From the NCBI RefSeq assembly GCF_000293865.2, contig NZ_ALKN02000004.1:172944-236943 (forward strand): 64,000 nucleotides of DNA, given 5' to 3'. The stretch is from Limnohabitans sp. Rim28 (GTDB taxonomy: Bacteria; Pseudomonadota; Gammaproteobacteria; Burkholderiales; Burkholderiaceae_C). The stretch's first letter is position 1. Each line of letters starts with the position of its first letter. This document shows positions 26,305 through 36,205 of the stretch, piece by piece. A program made the translations under genes and the position numbers. A model generated the notes under the pieces. That model did not search any database and had not been told where the DNA came from. It worked only from the letters and a program-made list of their open reading frames with translations.

Positions 26305-27189
26305 ATGTCTGCCACCGTTTCCCGAATGCCCGATGCGCAGCCTGCTGCTTGGCCACCGGTCAGCCCGCGTCCGGGTGCGCCTGCGCGAGACCCGGCGTTT
26401 TTATCTCGGGTGTTTTGGCTGAGCCTGGCGCTGGTGTTGCTGTGGCCACTGGGCGTGGCCACCGAGTTCCGGCCCTGGGTGCTCTGGGCGCCCGAGAACC
26501 GCAAGGTCACGGCCGACTTTGTGGCCAGCTTTTGGCCGCTGGTGCACAACGCCGAATTCATCGACATGGTGGTGCGCGAAACCTGGCGCACCGTGGCCAT
26601 GGCCACGGCGGGTGTCACGCTGGCGCTGGTGCTGGCCGTGCCCTTGAGCCTGATGGCCACCCGCGTGTTGTCGCTCTCGGCCTTGTCGGGGCGCATGGAC
26701 CGCTGGCCTGCTGTGGTGCGTTGGTGCGTGCGGGCCAGCTTGATCGTGCTGCGCAGCGTGCCCGAGCTGGTGTGGGCCTTGGTGTTTGTGCGTGTGGTGG
26801 GCTTGGGGCCCACGGCGGGCGTACTGGCGATTGCCCTGACCTATGGCGGCATGCTGGGCAAGGTGTACGCCGAAATTCTGGAAAGCGGCGAGAGCCACGC
26901 CACCCAAACCCTGATGCGCAACGGCAGTGGCCGCCTGCAGGCTTTTGTGTATGCGCTGCTGCCCAGCCATGCGGCCGAGCTGGCGTCTTACACGGTGTAC
27001 CGCTGGGAATGCGCCATCCGATCCTCGGTGGTGTTGGGCTTTGTGGGCGCGGGCGGTTTGGGCCAGCAGTTGGACAACTCGATGAAGATGTTCAATGGCG
27101 GTGAAGTGGCCACCTTGCTGCTGGTGTTCATCGCGCTGGTGGCCCTGGCCGACCGCGTGAGTGCTTGGTTGCGAAAGGCCTTGGCATGA
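26305..27189 (+). CDS. PhnE-like ABC transporter permease 1
   Basis: 294 aa inner-membrane protein with about six hydrophobic segments. The permease loop VRASLIVLRSVPELVWALVF is followed by GGMLGKVYAEILESGES and a C-terminal SVVLGFVGAGGLGQQL motif typical of PhnE. The N-terminus is a long polar stretch before the first segment. The stop overlaps the start of the second permease, so both are made together, probably as a heterodimer. Confidence 0.87.
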   Translation: MSATVSRMPDAQPAAWPPVSPRPGAPARDPAFLSRVFWLSLALVLLWPLGVATEFRPWVLWAPENRKVTADFVASFWPLVHNAEFIDMVVRETWRTVAMATAGVTLALVLAVPLSLMATRVLSLSALSGRMDRWPAVVRWCVRASLIVLRSVPELVWALVFVRVVGLGPTAGVLAIALTYGGMLGKVYAEILESGESHATQTLMRNGSGRLQAFVYALLPSHAAELASYTVYRWECAIRSSVVLGFVGAGGLGQQLDNSMKMFNGGEVATLLLVFIALVALADRVSAWLRKALA

Positions 27190-28019
27190 AGCCTTTTGCA
27201 CGCGAAGCGGCCAACCCGCCCTACAAATTACCGCCGCCCTTGTTTGACGCCCGTTGCCGCGCCTGTTGGTTCACAGTGGCCTTGCTGCTGTTGGTGGTGG
27301 CCAGTTTTGTATCGCTCGATTTGGACTGGGCCGCTTTTGCATCGATGGAGGCTGCGCGCAGCATGGGCCGCTTTGTGGCGGAATTTTTCCCGCCTGATTT
27401 GTCGTCCGTTTTTGTGAAGAAAGTGGCTTGGGCCGCTTGGGAAACCCTGGCCATGTCGGCGCTGGGCACCGTGATGGCGGCGGCGCTGGGCCTGGCGCTG
27501 GCTGTGCCCGCCAGCCGCATGTCCGCTCAAGACCCGGCTTGGCTGCGCAGCCCCACGCGCTGGTTGCTCAATGCCCTGCGCGCCATTCCTGAGTTGGTGT
27601 GGGCTGCGTTGCTGTTGATCTCTGCGGGCCTGGGGCCCATGGCGGGCACTTTGGCGTTGGCACTGCACACCAGCGGCGTGCTGGGGCGCTTGTTTGCCGA
27701 GGCGATGGAGAACATCCCCACCGGGCCTGGCGACGCCTTGCGCACGCAAGGCCTTGGTCCGCTGCGTGTGTTCTTTTATGCCACCTTGCCCCAGGTCTTG
27801 CCGCAGCTCATGAGCTACACGCTGTACCGATGGGAAAACAACATCCGCGCCGCCGCTGTGTTGGGCGTGGTGGGCGCTGGGGGTTTGGGCCAGATGCTGT
27901 CTTTCCATATGGGCCTGTTCCACATGAACAAAACGGCCACCATTTTGGGCGCGATGCTGCTCATGGTGGCCTGTGTGGATGCGCTCAGTTTTGCAGCGCG
28001 GCGCTGGTTGACGCGTTGA
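27186..28019 (+). CDS. PhnE-like ABC transporter permease 2
   Basis: 277 aa, about six membrane segments, with the matching elements NALRAIPELVWAALLLI, GVLGRLFAEAMENIPTGP and AAVLGVVGAGGLGQML. The ATG at 27186 overlaps the previous stop by four bases. It is the last gene of the ABC operon and is convergent with the small YedE-linked gene, whose stop is only 12 bp away. Confidence 0.87.
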   Translation: MKPFAREAANPPYKLPPPLFDARCRACWFTVALLLLVVASFVSLDLDWAAFASMEAARSMGRFVAEFFPPDLSSVFVKKVAWAAWETLAMSALGTVMAAALGLALAVPASRMSAQDPAWLRSPTRWLLNALRAIPELVWAALLLISAGLGPMAGTLALALHTSGVLGRLFAEAMENIPTGPGDALRTQGLGPLRVFFYATLPQVLPQLMSYTLYRWENNIRAAAVLGVVGAGGLGQMLSFHMGLFHMNKTATILGAMLLMVACVDALSFAARRWLTR

Positions 28020-28031
28020 TCGGCAGTTGAT

Positions 28032-28199
28032 TCACTTCGCCATCGAGCAATGCCCCCCGCTGCTCGCCTGGCCGGAGCCTGCGGCAATCAGGGGCGGTTC
28101 GTTGCGCAGATCCACCGGGTCAGAGGCCAGAAAGTCCCAGGCCAAAAAAGCGCTCAGGGCCAGCCAGAAAACCGCTTGCAACTTGTGTGTGTGGCTCAT
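28032..28199 (-). CDS. Small single-pass membrane protein downstream of YeeE/YedE
   Basis: 55 aa. It has a polar MSHTHK start, one transmembrane helix (AVFWLALSAFLAWDFLA) and a C-terminal tail with the Gly-Gly-His-Cys motif. A strong ribosome-binding site, GAAGGAGCACC, precedes the ATG at 28199, and the gene starts 11 bp after the yeeE stop, which argues for a real gene and not a chance frame. Function unknown; the cysteine tail would face one side of the membrane and could bind metal or a chalcogen. Confidence 0.65.
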   Translation of the reverse strand: MSHTHKLQAVFWLALSAFLAWDFLASDPVDLRNEPPLIAAGSGQASSGGHCSMAK

Positions 28200-28210
28200 G
28201 CGGTGCTCCT

Positions 28211-29284
28211 TCAAAACTGGTAGTGGCGACGCACGCGCACGCCAATGAGCGTGCCGGCAAAGGCCAGGGGTACCCAAAGCCAGCCGTGCAAACTGCCGGT
28301 CGAGATGCCGCTGAGCATGGCGCCGATGTTGCAACCAAATGCCAAGCGTGAGCTGTAACCCATGACGAAACCGGCCACCAAGCCAATCACCCATTGCTGG
28401 GTGGTGAGCGACTTGCTGCCTGCCGGCGCCTTGGCTGAAACCCACAGCGCGCCGCCCAAGATACCGATGTTGGTGATGGTGGTCACGTCCATGAACACGG
28501 TTTGGGTCAGGCGCTGTGCGTTGCCTGCCTGGCCCCAAAAGGCATTGGCTGTGGGATCGAACGCGCCCAGCGCCACCGACACCTTGGCGGCCCAGAGGCC
28601 AAAGCCGTACACCACGCCCCAAGGCTGGCCAGCCAGCAACAAATTGAGGGTGGCCAACACCGCCAGCGCCACGGCGCCCCCAATCCAGCGTTTGTCCAGC
28701 CAGTTTTGGCCAGCGCCCACCCACAGGCGCACCGCCACCAGCACGGCGGCCAGCAAAGCCAGCGTCAGGGCCAGTGCGCCGCCTGTGCCGTATTCGGCAG
28801 AAAAACTGACCGGGGCCGTTTGGCCCAGCGACAGCCAGCTGTCCAGGTGGACCGAGCCCAAGAAGCTGCCCAAGGCGAACAGCGGCAAGATGCCCATGTT
28901 GAGCGGCACGCCCAAACCCGCTTTGTACAAACTGCCCGAGCCGCAGCCGTCGGCAATCTGCATGGTCAGCCCGAACACGAAAGCGCCCACCAGCAGGCTC
29001 ACGCTGGGTGGCCCCAGGGCCGCGTGCAGTTCAGGAAAATGGCCCAGCAGCGGCAAAGCTGCCAAGCTGGCCAAGGCCAGCAACAGCACCTGCCCGACAA
29101 CGCCTTGTGGGTTGCGCTGCTCAATCAGCTGACGCCAGCCGGTCGTGAAACCAAAGCGGGCGCCGGCCAAAGCCGCGCCCATGCCCACGCCCACCCCCAT
29201 CAGCACGGCTTGTCGGATGGACACGGACAACGCTAAAAAGACGAAAAAGGCGGCCAGCAAGGCCGCCAAAGGAAGGCGTTTCAT
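28211..29284 (-). CDS. YeeE/YedE-family inner-membrane transporter
   Basis: 357 aa, highly hydrophobic, about nine to ten membrane segments, with the repeated sulfur-transport motif: a cysteine-containing LTMQIADGCGSGSLYKAG and a second SRLAFGCNIGAMLSGISTGS. These two conserved cysteines bind thiosulfate in YeeE and define the family; YedE homologues occur in selenium-metabolising bacteria. It is followed by the small membrane protein and preceded by a rhodanese gene 9 bp upstream, so it is likely to import thiosulfate or a selenium analogue for that enzyme. Confidence 0.88.
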   Translation of the reverse strand: MKRLPLAALLAAFFVFLALSVSIRQAVLMGVGVGMGAALAGARFGFTTGWRQLIEQRNPQGVVGQVLLLALASLAALPLLGHFPELHAALGPPSVSLLVGAFVFGLTMQIADGCGSGSLYKAGLGVPLNMGILPLFALGSFLGSVHLDSWLSLGQTAPVSFSAEYGTGGALALTLALLAAVLVAVRLWVGAGQNWLDKRWIGGAVALAVLATLNLLLAGQPWGVVYGFGLWAAKVSVALGAFDPTANAFWGQAGNAQRLTQTVFMDVTTITNIGILGGALWVSAKAPAGSKSLTTQQWVIGLVAGFVMGYSSRLAFGCNIGAMLSGISTGSLHGWLWVPLAFAGTLIGVRVRRHYQF

Positions 29285-29293
29285 GTCCTGAAT

Positions 29294-30244
29294 TTATTTG
29301 AAGGTTTTCTCGGCCCAGAACTTGGCGTCGATCATCAGCTGCTTGGGGCGGCTGGGCACGTTGGCCATGGGCAGGCCGTTGGGGTCTTTGGACCATTCCA
29401 CCATGGAGCCCGCATACAGCTTCACGTTTTTCTGGCCCAGCACTTCGGACATGGCAAACCAGTTGGTCGCAGCCCAGTGGCCGGTGTTGCAAAAGGACAC
29501 GGTCTCTTTGGCCGGATCGATGGGGCTGGAAGCGGCCACTTTCTGGGCCTGGTCGGCGCTCACAAAGGTGGAGGTGCCGGGGGCAAACCATTTGTCGTGT
29601 TCGACGTTCACCGCACCTTGCAAGGTGCCAGGCACGCTGGCGGCCACGTGGCGGGTGTCGCCCTTGAAGAAGTCGGCCGGGCGTGCATCGATCAAGGCGG
29701 CGTCACCCGACTTCACGCGGGCCACCAGCTCTTCCTTGGTGGCGATCAAGCTCTTGTCGATTTGCGGCTGGAAGCTGCTGGCCGCCACTTTCACGGCCTG
29801 GTTGTTTTGCGGCAAACCCGTGGTGGCCCAAGCCTTCACGCCGCCGTTCAGCACCGACAGCTCTTTGAGGCCCAGCACTTTGAGCGTCCAGTACACCCGG
29901 GCCGAGGCCCCAAAGTCGGTGGCATCTGCACCGCTGGACACAATCACCGCGTGGGTGCTGGGGGACAGGCCCAGGCTTTGCACCAAGGTGGTCAATTTGG
30001 GCAAGGCGGGCAATTCGCCGGGGTTGCTGGCCGGGCCGCGCCAAGTGCCATAAGGCGCATTGAGGGCGCCAGGAATGTGGTTGGCCGCATACGACTTGGG
30101 GTCGCGGATGTCGATCACGCGCACGTTGGCGTCAGACAGTTTGGCTTGCAGTTCGGCGGGGCTGAGCAGCGGTTGTGCGGCCAAAGCGGACGCAGAGAAG
30201 GCGGTGGCCGACAAGGCCAGAACCAGGGCAGAAAGGTGCTTCAT
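29294..30244 (-). CDS. Periplasmic sulfurtransferase (two rhodanese domains)
   Basis: 316 aa with a cleavable signal peptide (MKHLSALVLALSATAFSASALA). Two rhodanese domains follow: the N-terminal one (VRVIDIRDPKSYAANHIPGA) has no cysteine in its loop, while the C-terminal one has the active cysteine in SFCNTGHWAATNW. It moves sulfane sulfur (or selenium) from thiosulfate-like donors in the periplasm. The ATG at 30244 is preferred to one six codons upstream because the signal peptide begins there. It is the first gene of the rhodanese-yeeE-small protein operon. Confidence 0.87.
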   Translation of the reverse strand: MKHLSALVLALSATAFSASALAAQPLLSPAELQAKLSDANVRVIDIRDPKSYAANHIPGALNAPYGTWRGPASNPGELPALPKLTTLVQSLGLSPSTHAVIVSSGADATDFGASARVYWTLKVLGLKELSVLNGGVKAWATTGLPQNNQAVKVAASSFQPQIDKSLIATKEELVARVKSGDAALIDARPADFFKGDTRHVAASVPGTLQGAVNVEHDKWFAPGTSTFVSADQAQKVAASSPIDPAKETVSFCNTGHWAATNWFAMSEVLGQKNVKLYAGSMVEWSKDPNGLPMANVPSRPKQLMIDAKFWAEKTFK

Positions 30245-30325
30245 GGGGGCGTTCCTGAACAAAAAGACAAAAGATGGCGCGATTGTGGTCAGACGCCAAA
30301 GACATGGGAACGATTTTTTAATTGG

Positions 30326-30349
30326 TTATATATGCCGATATAGATATAA
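30326..30349 (-). promoter_or_regulatory. AT-rich nested inverted repeat upstream of the rhodanese operon
   Basis: An outer repeat TTATAT...ATATAA and an inner repeat TATAT-GCCG-ATATA share one centre region in the 147 bp gap before the rhodanese gene. Spacing of about 80 bp from the start fits a promoter/operator. No regulator gene is adjacent. Candidate operator only. Confidence 0.35.
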
Positions 30350-30391
30350 GGCGCCACTGAACCGCTGATCGCGTTGGCTTAAGAGATGCCT

Positions 30392-31645
30392 TCAGCGCCG
30401 CGTCTTCAGGGCAGAGCGTTGCGCGGCCCAAAGTGCGGCAGTCCCCATCAAGCTGGCGGCCAATAGCCACCACAGCGCCAAGGCGTAGCCATGTTCCGGT
30501 GACCACAGCAGACCCAAAATCAAGGGCGCGGTAGCCCGGGCCAAAGCGATGGGCAAACCCAGCAGGCCATTGAGTTGCCCCACATGCGCACGGCTCACAT
30601 ACTGCGCCATGGCCGTGCCTTTGACGATGGTGTTCATGCCATTGCCCAGACCGTAAAGCAGCACAAACACCAGCGCCGCCAAAGGGGTCAGTCCGCCGAT
30701 CAGCAAGGCCAACAAGCCTGCGGGGATCAAAGCCGTTATCCAGCGGTTGGCGGCATGCACGTCCCATTGGCGCTCAAAGACAAACAAAACCAAGCGCCCC
30801 AGCACCTGGATCACACCAATCGACGCGGGTATGGCCAAAACCCAAACCGGGGACAGCCCTGACTCTTGCAGCAAGGCGATCATGTGGGCGGGCAAAGCCG
30901 AGGTCACGGCCATGGTCAGCACCATGAACAAAGCCAGCAGCCAAAACGGTGCATGGTGCAAGTGCTCGCGCACGCTCAGGGCGGGGTCTTTCTTGTGCTG
31001 TGCGGGGTCCAAGCTCAGGCGATCTGGGTTTTTGGACGACAGCGGTGCGGAATGCGGCGCACCTTGCAGCAGCCAAGCGTGTACGGGCAAGCACACCAAA
31101 AACTGCAAGCCTGCCAGCGCCCAAAGTGCTTGCCGCCAGCCCCACAGTGCCATCCACCAGGCAAACAGTGGAATGAACACGGTGCTGGCCAGCCCGCCCA
31201 AAAAAGTGAGGGTGATGATGGCGCGCCGAAAATCCTGCGGAAAGCGTCGCGTGACCACCGTAAAAGCCGGGTTGTAGAGCGTGGCCGCCATCCCTAAGCC
31301 CAACCAAATCCATGCGGCATAAAAGCCCGCCACTGACGTCACCCAGCTGTGGCCCACCAACCCCAGACCCACCCACAATGAGCCCAGCGTCATCACACGC
31401 CGCTCGTGCCCTGCATCGATCCAGCGTCCCACGGGGTAGGCCATCAGGCCTTCGGCCAGCAGCGCCAAGCTGAAAGCCAATGAGGACTCGGCCCGGCCCA
31501 TGCCCAGCTCGGCCTCTAAAGGTGTCATGAGCAAGGAGAAAGTGTAGAAAACACTGCCCCAAGTGATCAGTTGGGGCAGCGACAGCCAGACGCTGAAAGG
31601 CCCCAGTGCTTTGGCTTGAGGAGAGTGCTGGCGCGCATCGGGCAT
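30392..31645 (-). CDS. MFS transporter
   Basis: 417 aa with twelve predicted hydrophobic segments, a cytoplasmic-type loop PVGRWIDAGHERRVM between segments 2 and 3 (the MFS motif A region), and a charged central loop near residues 195-230. The start ATG at 31645 is followed by a polar leader and then the first segment FSVWLSLPQLITWGSVFYTF. Substrate unknown. It stands alone between the rhodanese operon and comM. Confidence 0.8.
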   Translation of the reverse strand: MPDARQHSPQAKALGPFSVWLSLPQLITWGSVFYTFSLLMTPLEAELGMGRAESSLAFSLALLAEGLMAYPVGRWIDAGHERRVMTLGSLWVGLGLVGHSWVTSVAGFYAAWIWLGLGMAATLYNPAFTVVTRRFPQDFRRAIITLTFLGGLASTVFIPLFAWWMALWGWRQALWALAGLQFLVCLPVHAWLLQGAPHSAPLSSKNPDRLSLDPAQHKKDPALSVREHLHHAPFWLLALFMVLTMAVTSALPAHMIALLQESGLSPVWVLAIPASIGVIQVLGRLVLFVFERQWDVHAANRWITALIPAGLLALLIGGLTPLAALVFVLLYGLGNGMNTIVKGTAMAQYVSRAHVGQLNGLLGLPIALARATAPLILGLLWSPEHGYALALWWLLAASLMGTAALWAAQRSALKTRR

Positions 31646-31700
31646 GTGCCCATTATCGGAGCGCGCCCAGGCCGCGTGTGTCTCAGCCGTTCAAGGCCTG

Positions 31701-33233
31701 TCAGGGCCCATTGAGCACCCGCCGGTACTGGATGGCTTCGGCCACATGGGCGGCAGCGATGGTGTCACAGCCTGCCAAATCGGCAATGGTGCGCGCCACC
31801 TTGAGGCTGCGGTGGGTGCTGCGCCCGCTCCAGCCCAGTTTGTCGGCGGCCCTTTGAAGCAAAGCGGTGGCGCTGTCTTCAAGCCGTGCCTGTGCATCGA
31901 TGGCTTGGCCTTGCAGTTCGGCATTGGTGCAGTTTTGCCGGGCGATGGCGCGTTCGCGTGCGGCCAAACTGCGCGCCGCAATTTGCCCGGTGCTTTCGCC
32001 GGGCGGCGCGTTCAACAGATCGTGCGCGCCCAGGCTGGGCACTTCGATGTGCAGGTCAATCCGGTCGAGCAGCGGGCCACTCAGCTTGCCCTGGTAGCGG
32101 CTGACTTGGTCGGGCGTGCAGCGGCACGACCTGGTGACGCTGCCCAGATAGCCGCAGGGGCAGGGGTTCATGGCCGCGATCAATTGAAAGCGTGCCGGGA
32201 ATTCGGCCCGCCTTGCCGCTCGTGCAATGGTGATGCTGCCGGTTTCCAGCGGTTCGCGCAGCGCTTCCAATGCCGCTCGCGGGAACTCGGGGAGTTCGTC
32301 CAGAAACAGCACGCCATGGTGGGCCAGCGAGATTTCGCCTGGGCGGGGCGGTGAGCCGCCGCCCACCAAAGCCACCGCGCTGGCCGAATGGTGCGGCTGA
32401 CCTGTGGGGCGTTGCGCCCATCGGCTCAGATCAAAGCGTCCGGCCAGGCTGGCCATCGCGGCCGATTCCAACGCTTCTTCCGTGGACATGGGTGGCAGCA
32501 ACCCCGCAAAGCGCTGCGCCAACATGGACTTGCCCGAACCGGGTGGCCCGAGCATGAGCAGCGAGTGCCCACCGGCGGCAGCAATTTCCAGCACGCGCTT
32601 GACGCCCGCTTGGCCTTTCACATCCGCCAGGTCGGCATAACGCGGGGGGGCCGTGGGCGTGGTGGCGGCCATGCGCGCCCAGCCGTCGCTGGGCTCGGGC
32701 GGTGCTTCGTTGGACGGCGGTAAAAACTGCTGCACCACATCCAACAAATGCTTGGCGCGAAAGACTTCGGCATCGGGCACCAGGGCGGCTTCTTCGGCGC
32801 TGCCCGGTGGCAGCACCAGCCGGGTACGCACTTTTTGTTGTCGCAACACCAGGCTCATCGCCAAAGCGCCGCGCACCGGGCGCAGCTCGCCCGACAGCGA
32901 CAGCTCCCCTGCAAACTCGTGGCCCGCCAGTTTGTTGGCATCGATTTGTCCACTGGCCGCCAGGATGCCCAGTGCAATCGGCAAGTCCAGTCGGCCCGAG
33001 TCTTTGGGCAAGTCGGCGGGGGCCAGGTTGACGGTGATGCGCTGGTTGTGCGGAAAGTCGAGGCCACTGTTTTGCAGCGCCGATCGCACCCGCTCACGGG
33101 CTTCTTTGACTTCGACATCGGCCAGCCCCACCAGCGTGAAGCTGGGCAGCCCGTTGGCCATGTGCACCTCGACGGTGACGGCGGGCGCTTGCAGGCCAAC
33201 CAAGGCGCGGCTGTGCACCAAACTGAGACTCAT
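31701..33233 (-). CDS. comM: YifB/ComM-family Mg-chelatase-like AAA+ ATPase
   Basis: 510 aa. N-terminal Lon-protease-like domain (MSLSLVHSRALVGLQAPAV, NLAPADLPKDSGRLDLPIAL), a AAA+ core with Walker A GPPGSGKSMLAQRF and Walker B LFLDELPEFPRAAL, and the C-terminal Mg-chelatase part with a zinc-like AMNPCPCGYLGSVTRSC-RC cluster. ComM drives branch migration during natural transformation. The ATG at 33233 follows GGGGAGGG, which decides it against a longer frame reaching 33524 that would overlap the divergent porin gene. Confidence 0.92.
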   Translation of the reverse strand: MSLSLVHSRALVGLQAPAVTVEVHMANGLPSFTLVGLADVEVKEARERVRSALQNSGLDFPHNQRITVNLAPADLPKDSGRLDLPIALGILAASGQIDANKLAGHEFAGELSLSGELRPVRGALAMSLVLRQQKVRTRLVLPPGSAEEAALVPDAEVFRAKHLLDVVQQFLPPSNEAPPEPSDGWARMAATTPTAPPRYADLADVKGQAGVKRVLEIAAAGGHSLLMLGPPGSGKSMLAQRFAGLLPPMSTEEALESAAMASLAGRFDLSRWAQRPTGQPHHSASAVALVGGGSPPRPGEISLAHHGVLFLDELPEFPRAALEALREPLETGSITIARAARRAEFPARFQLIAAMNPCPCGYLGSVTRSCRCTPDQVSRYQGKLSGPLLDRIDLHIEVPSLGAHDLLNAPPGESTGQIAARSLAARERAIARQNCTNAELQGQAIDAQARLEDSATALLQRAADKLGWSGRSTHRSLKVARTIADLAGCDTIAAAHVAEAIQYRRVLNGP

Positions 33234-33320
33234 ATGCCCTCCCCGCCCTGATTTGGTGCGCTTTATGTGCCCTGTCGCGCAGTCTGAACGCGCAGAACTT
33301 GTTGGAATGCCATTCAAGCA

Positions 33321-33339
33321 TGCACAGGGCCAGAGTGCA
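33321..33339. promoter_or_regulatory. Candidate NtrC-like inverted repeat
   Basis: TGCAC-N9-GTGCA lies about 50 bp upstream of the sigma-54 promoter. The half-sites match NtrC (TGCACC...GGTGCA), but the spacer is two bases longer than usual, so the assignment is tentative. Confidence 0.3.
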
Positions 33340-33373
33340 CGGGGATAAGCCCGAATAGAGCGTATAGCCCAAG

Positions 33374-33390
33374 TTGGCACGCTCCCTGCT
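33374..33390 (+). promoter_or_regulatory. Sigma-54 promoter of the porin-glnK-amtB operon
   Basis: TTGGCAC-N5-CTGCT matches the sigma-54 -24/-12 consensus (TTGGCAC-N5-TTGCA) with the GG and GC elements separated by exactly 10 bases. It is 37 bp before the porin start, leaving room for a short leader and the GGAG ribosome-binding site. Nitrogen control of glnK-amtB is the usual use of such a promoter. Confidence 0.65.
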
Positions 33391-33426
33391 TTGATGGTTT
33401 GTCCTTTTCTTTTTTTGGAGCCCCTC

Positions 33427-34537
<1,111 letters not shown>

Positions 34538-34560
34538 TGAATCAGAAAGAGAGTCGACAA

Positions 34561-36096
34561 ATGAAAAAACTACTCGCTACCCTGGCCTTGGGCCTGAGTT
34601 TGGGTCTGGGTGTGTTCGGCACGGCTTCTGTGGCCACCGCACAGACCGCACCCGCTGCCGTGGCCGCGCCCGCCGCAGAAGCCAAACCGGCCGATGCAGC
34701 ACCGTCACCTGCCGCGCCCGCTGCAGCAGCAACGGCTGCGGCAGAAGCCGCGCCAGCGCTGGTGCCTAACAAGGGCGATACCGCTTGGATGATGATCTCC
34801 ACCATCTTGGTGATCCTGATGGTCATTCCGGGCCTGGCCCTGTTCTACGGCGGCTTGGTGCGCAGCAAAAACATGCTGTCGGTGCTGATGCAGGTTGTGG
34901 TCACCTTCTCGATGATCACCGTGCTGTGGTTCATCTACGGCTACAGCCTGGCGTTCACCGAAGGCAATGCCTTCATCGGTGGCTTTGACCGCTTGTTCAT
35001 GAAAGGCATCTGGGACAACGCCGCGGGCACTTTTGCCAACGCCGCTACTTTCAGCAAGGGCGTGGTCATTCCCGAGATTTCCTTCGCTGCCTTCCAGGCC
35101 ACGTTTGCGGGCATCACCTGTGCCCTGATCGTCGGTGCCTTTGCCGAACGCATCAAGTTCTCTGCTGTGCTGGCTTTCATGGTGTTGTGGTTCACCTTCA
35201 GCTACCTGCCCATTGCCCACATGGTCTGGTTCTGGATGGGCCCTGACGCCTACACCGCCAAGGAAGTGGCCGATGAAATGACCAGCAAAGCCGGTCTGAT
35301 CTGGCAGTGGGGTGCTCTGGACTTCGCGGGCGGTACGGTGGTGCACATCAACGCCGCTGTGGCCGGTTTGGTCGGTGCCTTCATGGTGGGCAAGCGCGTG
35401 GGTTATGGCCGTGAAGCCATGGCCCCCCACAGCCTGACTTTGACCATGGTGGGTGCGTCCTTGCTGTGGGTGGGTTGGTTCGGTTTCAACGCTGGCTCGG
35501 CTCTGGAAGCCAACGGCTTCGCGGCTCTCGCCTTCATCAACACCTTGGTCGCGACAGCCGGTGCTGTGCTGGCCTGGTGCGTGGGTGAAGCGCTGATGCG
35601 TGGCAAAGCCTCCATGTTGGGTGCCGCCTCGGGTGCGGTGGCCGGTTTGGTCGCCATCACCCCAGCCGCAGGCAACGTGGGCATCGGCGGTGGTCTGGTG
35701 ATTGGCATCGTGGCTGGCTTTGCTTGCCTGTGGGGCGTGAACGGCCTCAAGAAGATGCTGGGTGCTGACGACTCCTTGGATGTGTTCGGTGTGCACGGCG
35801 TGGGCGGTATCGTCGGTGCCTTGTTGACCGGTGTGTTCAACTCGCCCGCCCTGGGTGGCCCCAGCGCCGTGGGTGACTGGGTCACGGTGGCCATGATTGC
35901 CCCTGATGCTTACTCCATCGCTGCGCAAGTTTGGACACAGGCCAAAGCCGTGCTGCTGACCATCGTTTGGTCGGGTGTGGTCTCGGTGGTCGCCTTCAAG
36001 ATCGTTGACTTGACCATTGGTCTGCGTGTCACCGAAGAAGAAGAGCGCGAAGGTCTGGACATCGCTTCTCACGGCGAGTCGGCCTACCACGGCTAA
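34561..36096 (+). CDS. amtB: Ammonium transporter
   Basis: 511 aa. A signal peptide (MKKLLATLALGLSLGL...AQT) and an Ala/Pro-rich periplasmic stretch of about 40 residues precede the eleven-helix Amt core, which starts GDTAWMMISTILVILMVIPG. The two pore histidines are in FAGGTVVHINAAVAGL and VFGVHGVGGIVGALL. The long N-terminal leader is common in this protein group. The ATG at 34561 is preferred because the signal peptide begins there and AGAGAG lies upstream. The C-terminal tail carries the GlnK-binding region. Confidence 0.95.
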   Translation: MKKLLATLALGLSLGLGVFGTASVATAQTAPAAVAAPAAEAKPADAAPSPAAPAAAATAAAEAAPALVPNKGDTAWMMISTILVILMVIPGLALFYGGLVRSKNMLSVLMQVVVTFSMITVLWFIYGYSLAFTEGNAFIGGFDRLFMKGIWDNAAGTFANAATFSKGVVIPEISFAAFQATFAGITCALIVGAFAERIKFSAVLAFMVLWFTFSYLPIAHMVWFWMGPDAYTAKEVADEMTSKAGLIWQWGALDFAGGTVVHINAAVAGLVGAFMVGKRVGYGREAMAPHSLTLTMVGASLLWVGWFGFNAGSALEANGFAALAFINTLVATAGAVLAWCVGEALMRGKASMLGAASGAVAGLVAITPAAGNVGIGGGLVIGIVAGFACLWGVNGLKKMLGADDSLDVFGVHGVGGIVGALLTGVFNSPALGGPSAVGDWVTVAMIAPDAYSIAAQVWTQAKAVLLTIVWSGVVSVVAFKIVDLTIGLRVTEEEEREGLDIASHGESAYHG

Positions 36097-36150
36097 AAAC
36101 CGGATACGACAAGTTTCATTGCAAAGGGTGGCGCAAGCCACCCCCTCATC

Positions 36151-36187
36151 AGCCCGCAAAGCTTCGGCCTTGCGGGCTGTTTCTTTG
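36151..36187 (+). terminator. Rho-independent terminator after amtB
   Basis: Nine-bp stem AGCCCGCAA / TTGCGGGCT with a 10-base loop is followed by GTTTCTTT. A second smaller hairpin, GGTGGC-GCAA-GCCACC, lies just before it at 36127-36142. Position 55 bp after the amtB stop fits the end of the porin-glnK-amtB transcript. Confidence 0.75.
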
Positions 36188-36205
36188 GGGGGTCGCTCGG
36201 GCACA

